DNA of 64,000 nt from Gnetum montanum (taxonomy: Eukaryota > Streptophyta > Gnetopsida > Gnetales > Gnetaceae), in contig MNCI01006943.1 in the NCBI GenBank assembly GCA_015680685.1, positions 1 to 64,000 of the forward strand. Direction: 5' to 3'. The position numbers were made by a program, and so were the translations under genes. This document shows, one piece after another, positions 60,196-64,000 of the stretch (the stretch's first letter is position 1; the number at the start of each line of letters is the position of its first letter). A model generated the notes under the pieces. The model was not told the DNA's origin, made no database searches, and was given only the letters and a program-made list of their open reading frames with translations.

Positions 60196-63100
60196 TTACA
60201 ACTTCATATGTGCCAAAATCTAGGTTGTTCTACTCATCCCACACATGGAATCTGAGTCCAACCATGAGTTTGAGTTAATCCATAAGAATGGGAAGGAGTA
60301 CATCCCTTCCTTTTACGATAAAATAAAACTTACTGAAATACATAGGTGTATACTTGCTTAATTGATTGAGATGGATGAGTTAAGTGAGGAGGCTAACTCA
60401 AAGAGCCACCATGAGGAACATGATGAATTTAAGATCAAAGTAGAGCCTAAAAACTTCATAGGGAGCCTTTTTCAACATTTGGCTTCCCAAGTCACTGTGC
60501 CTATTTCAGCGTCTCCTACCTCTTTTGTGGGCTAGATTCCTCAACCCAGTTCTCCTCATGCCTATCCTACCATGTTTGGGTCTATGTCCATCATAGCCAT
60601 CCACTAGGCATTACTTGTGCCTTAGTAAGCCTTACTTTTTTCATCCATGCTATTTGCTATGCAGCCCTGCTTCATGCGGCCATCAGCCATGGTGTTCATC
60701 ATGGCTCATCCATTTTCTATCCTAGTGGGCCCCTTAGTGGAACCTCAAGTGATCTAACTATCACATACATAATTTTCCCCTTTTTTCCCTTAAATATTGA
60801 TGCAAAAATATTTCTCATTATTTACCCCCTGCAACAATCATAACTCAACCTTTGCCATCCCTACTGTTGCTCATCGCAAGGCCACAAGCCTCCCAACTTA
60901 CTTTACAACCATTTGTATAGAGTCCTCAACCTACCAGGATGTTCCAAGACTTGGATTAGGCCTTCCAAATGATCGAAGACCTCATGGAAGAGCTACATAA
61001 GCTCAAGGCCTTAACTTCATAGATGGTTAAAATAATTGACTTTTATGAGAATGATTCTATTAGTCTAGTTGTCCCTCAAATCACTCTTCCCCTAAGCATT
61101 CCCATACTGTAGTTCACCAAATACAATGGTGAAGGTGATTCCAACACATACCTCACCACCTTCCATTTTGAGTTCCTATTGCTAAAAGATTAGCCTCATA
61201 GGATCATGTGAATATCCCCTATGTTCCTTACTAGAAAAGCCTTGGATTGGTACCATGCATTTCCTAGAGGATCTATCGCCTCACTAGAAGAGTTGATTTC
61301 ACAGTTTGCAAATCATTTCAAGTATAACTTAAAACTAGATAAAATCCTAGACCAACTAATGAAGATCAAACAAGAACCTATTGAATGTATCTAGAAGTTC
61401 ATCCAATGATGGAATGCTCTACTTAATAGGGTTTCTATACTTATAGTCAAAATTTACCTTTTGGCCATCTTTAAGAGGGCTAGCAACGATGTTATCAAGT
61501 CTAAATTGTACTATTTAGATTCATGGTCCTTTATCTAGGCTTTCTCATAGATCAAGAATATAGAGAATGCTATCAAGGCCAACCATGACCCCACCTATGT
61601 AGCATACAAAAATCAACACACACGAAAGGATAAAGTGAAGGGGAAACAAAACCATCTAGTCATGACCACTATGGCCAAAGAGAACAAGACTACACATGGG
61701 CCTAAAACAAGTCAACGCAAGGCCCCTTCCATAACCAACCAACCATCAACATCAAGGGCCTCTACATCAAACCATAAAAGGCTTAACTTTGAGAGGAAAT
61801 ATCATTTTAAGTACATCAAATTATCCTTAAAACCATTAGAGCTCCTTGCCCAATTTCTCAAGAGTGACTAGATCCAATATAAATAGATGACTAAGAATGC
61901 TCACAAGAGGTATAATTGATTATGCGAAATCACTAAGGATCCCATGTTGGCAACCAAGGATGATCCACCAATACCTAAGTACCTCAAACTTGACCAAGTT
62001 TGTCACTATCATTAGTTGCTAGGTGATGACATCAATTTTTCTTTAGCCTTGAAGAATGACCTACACAAGATGATAGATAACAGAGACCTAGTGCTCGATG
62101 TCTCAAATCTAGTTAGGTGACAAAACCAATCAATGTAGGTGTATAAAGATCCATTGAATGCAAACAATAACTCATACACAATAACAACATTCAATGTGAG
62201 CAACAATTCAAGGCTTGCTAGGGAGCCATTTGTGAGTTGGGTACCTCCTTGTGAGGAAAGAAGCCCTTCAAATGTATCTAGTTCAAGGACTCCTTTTTTG
62301 GCAAGGATATCATCACCAAAACCTCCCAAAAAGCCTTTTATCATTAGAGTGCCTCCTTCCACTACAAACAAACCTACAATCCGATCAATGTCCTCTTGTG
62401 GTGGCTAATACAATGACTTCTTCATAGCCCAACAACAAAAAATTGCCTACTAAGTAGCACAAGAAGTCTACACCAAAACCCAAGGTCAAAGAAAACTAGC
62501 AGGAGAAGGCTTGGAAGGAGGTGGGTCCACCAAATCTCACATCCATTTTAGCCATTTCTATGAAATCTAATGCTAAAAATACCTCAACTAGTTAACCAAG
62601 GAAGGATAAAAAATAATAAGAGAAGGAAAAGGGGGTCAAACTACAAACCTTGAAACATGAAGTTCGCATCCTAGGACAAATGGAGAAAGTCAAAGTCAAC
62701 AAACTAATAGCCAATGAAAAGGAATTCCTCAATGTGCCATGGAATAGGTGAAACAATTCCTAAAACAAAAAAAATATCTCATTGAGCCTATATAATAGTG
62801 ATGAATTCTTCCACTCACACGAAGCCCTAGTAAAGATGTTGACCTCAATTCCCATTAGTGAGGACATACTAGCTAATGAAGAGTTCATCCATGCAAAGGG
62901 AAGAAACAAAGTCAATCACACTAGTGTTTCACAACAATGAAGTCAAAACCAACCCCTAGAATGGTGAGACAACAAGGGTCCCTCTCTTCATAACCATAAG
63001 GGTTGGGCATTACAAAGTGCATAGGGTGCACATTGATGATGGGGTAGAAATCAACATTATACCTTATATCATTGTTCAATGGTTAGGCCTAGCAGAATAC

Positions 63101-63480
63101 ATGAAAAACACTTTTTCCTCTACTCTAAAACCCTTTAACGGATAATGGGTTCTAATAAAAGGCTTAATCTCCTTAGACTTCATGGTAGGGGAAAAATTCC
63201 TCACAACAACCAACTTCTTGGTGGTGGAAGAGACACTAGTATTTAACCTTATCTTGGGGAGGCCTTGGCTATGCTCAATTACAAGTTGTTTCCTCACCCA
63301 TCCACTAATAAATTCACCTACCTTATGAGGGAGGTGAAATAATTATTCATAGTGATAGTGCAGTTTCCTTAGCAGTCAACAACATTGACATAGAGTAAGG
63401 GTTTGAAGTGAAGTTATAGGAAGAAATTCCTATGGTTAAGAACAAATTTAAGAAGCCCGATAGAGTAGATCTGGCCAAAA
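60196..63480 (+). pseudogene. gag-pro: gag-protease of element D (heavily decayed)
   Basis: Plus-strand Tat-like gag-protease that starts inside gag: the first recognisable box is NFICAKI (about 60199), so PBS, leader and gag start are deleted. Gag core FTKYNGEGDSNTYLTTF (about 61115) to KSKLYYLDS (about 61520), KNQHTRKDK (about 61610), a decayed knuckle CHYH (about 62005), MYKDPLNANNNSYTI (about 62139), protease FITIRVGHYKVHRVHIDDG (about 62985-63045) and NLILGRPWL (about 63246). Stops are frequent throughout. The element would continue past the window. Confidence 0.78.
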
Positions 63481-64000
63481 TTGAAAACAGCTAAACCATC
63501 GATGCACCATGGGAAGAGCTGCTATTCAACATGGTTATGCAATGAAGATTCCACATCTTTTTTAATCTCTCAAAGATTAGAAATTAGTTGCATGATTGAT
63601 GTATATTCCATACTTGCTTGTTCCTATGTTGATAACTATGTAGCATTTACTTTTACTTTCTTAGTCTAGTTTAAACTTTGTTTACTCAAGTCATTTTTAT
63701 TTATCATATTTTACATTGTTGTAGCACATAGTTTACAACTTATTCTTATTCACAGTTTTCCTCTTATTTACCACCTATGTGCTACTGAGCAGTCGAATCC
63801 ATGACCAAGCAATGGAAGCATGCACTTGATGCTACCCCATGGGAGCATCAAGATGCTTTGCTACCTAAGCAACACCAATTTGATGTAGTCATTTGCATAT
63901 GATCAACCATTACCGCATCTTTTGAAATAGAAGAAGGACATCCATCTACAACACAAAGAGCCTTCAAGAAGAGTGCTTGCATGCAACATGGTTTGAGGCC
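63481..64000. other. Non-coding tail of the window
   Basis: AT-rich DNA after the D protease. A short open frame near 63800 (MTKQWKHALDATPW) is not recognised. Nothing else is supported. Confidence 0.3.

Overview
This window is a stack of nested long-terminal-repeat (LTR) retrotransposons from a plant nuclear genome. No host gene, tRNA or rRNA was recognised. The coding remnants are plant Ty3/gypsy type of the Tat lineage: a retrotransposon gag with a C-x2-H-type zinc knuckle, a protease with a DDGA-like active site, reverse transcriptase (RT), a Ty3-type RNase H followed by a second archaeal-type RNase H, and an HHCC/DDE integrase. The very large elements, deep nesting and heavy decay suggest a seed plant with a giant, repeat-rich genome. 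A gymnosperm is plausible, but the sequence alone cannot prove it.

Layout. Element A (1247-56848, + strand, TSD GGTAC) is the outer and oldest of the stack and sits in an older minus-strand retroelement remnant. Element B (15507-51199, + strand, TSD GCAAC) lies inside the RT of A. Element C (30880-48844, - strand, TSD ACGCT/ATGCT) lies in the 3' non-coding region of B. After removing the nested DNA the elements are about 19.1 kb (A), 17.7 kb (B) and 18.0 kb (C). A 780-bp solo LTR of another family (F, 2173-2952) interrupts the 5' LTR of A. Right of A come an old minus-strand remnant, about 2 kb of AT-rich DNA, an LTR of the F family (59421-60187) and a heavily decayed gag-protease (D) that runs to about 63.4 kb.

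A, B and C share one unusual plan: LTR, leader, gag-protease ORF, antisense multi-exon gene, RT-RNase H-integrase ORF, 3' non-coding region, LTR. The antisense gene ('aORF') can be read as eight exons with GT-AG introns and consistent phases, coding for about 1065 residues. Its second exon looks like an FCP1/NIF (RNA polymerase II CTD phosphatase) fold whose catalytic motifs are lost. Its fourth exon resembles the 'putative plant transposon protein' family, and a coiled coil follows. The gene lies between protease and RT, where related Ogre elements carry an intron, and an acceptor-like site precedes the RT ORF in all three elements.

Non-coding parts are also structured. Dispersed short CG-containing motifs (palindromic AGCGTATACGCT in B and C, TCACGCTG-like in A) fill the LTRs, leaders, the aORF promoter and aORF intron 1. 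A second degenerate motif with a TTAAACT core forms arrays at the module borders. The 3' non-coding regions of B and C carry imperfect tandem hairpins and a 61-62 bp intron-like cassette. All copies have stops or frameshifts, many of them CAG-to-TAG, as expected for methylated, silenced retrotransposons.
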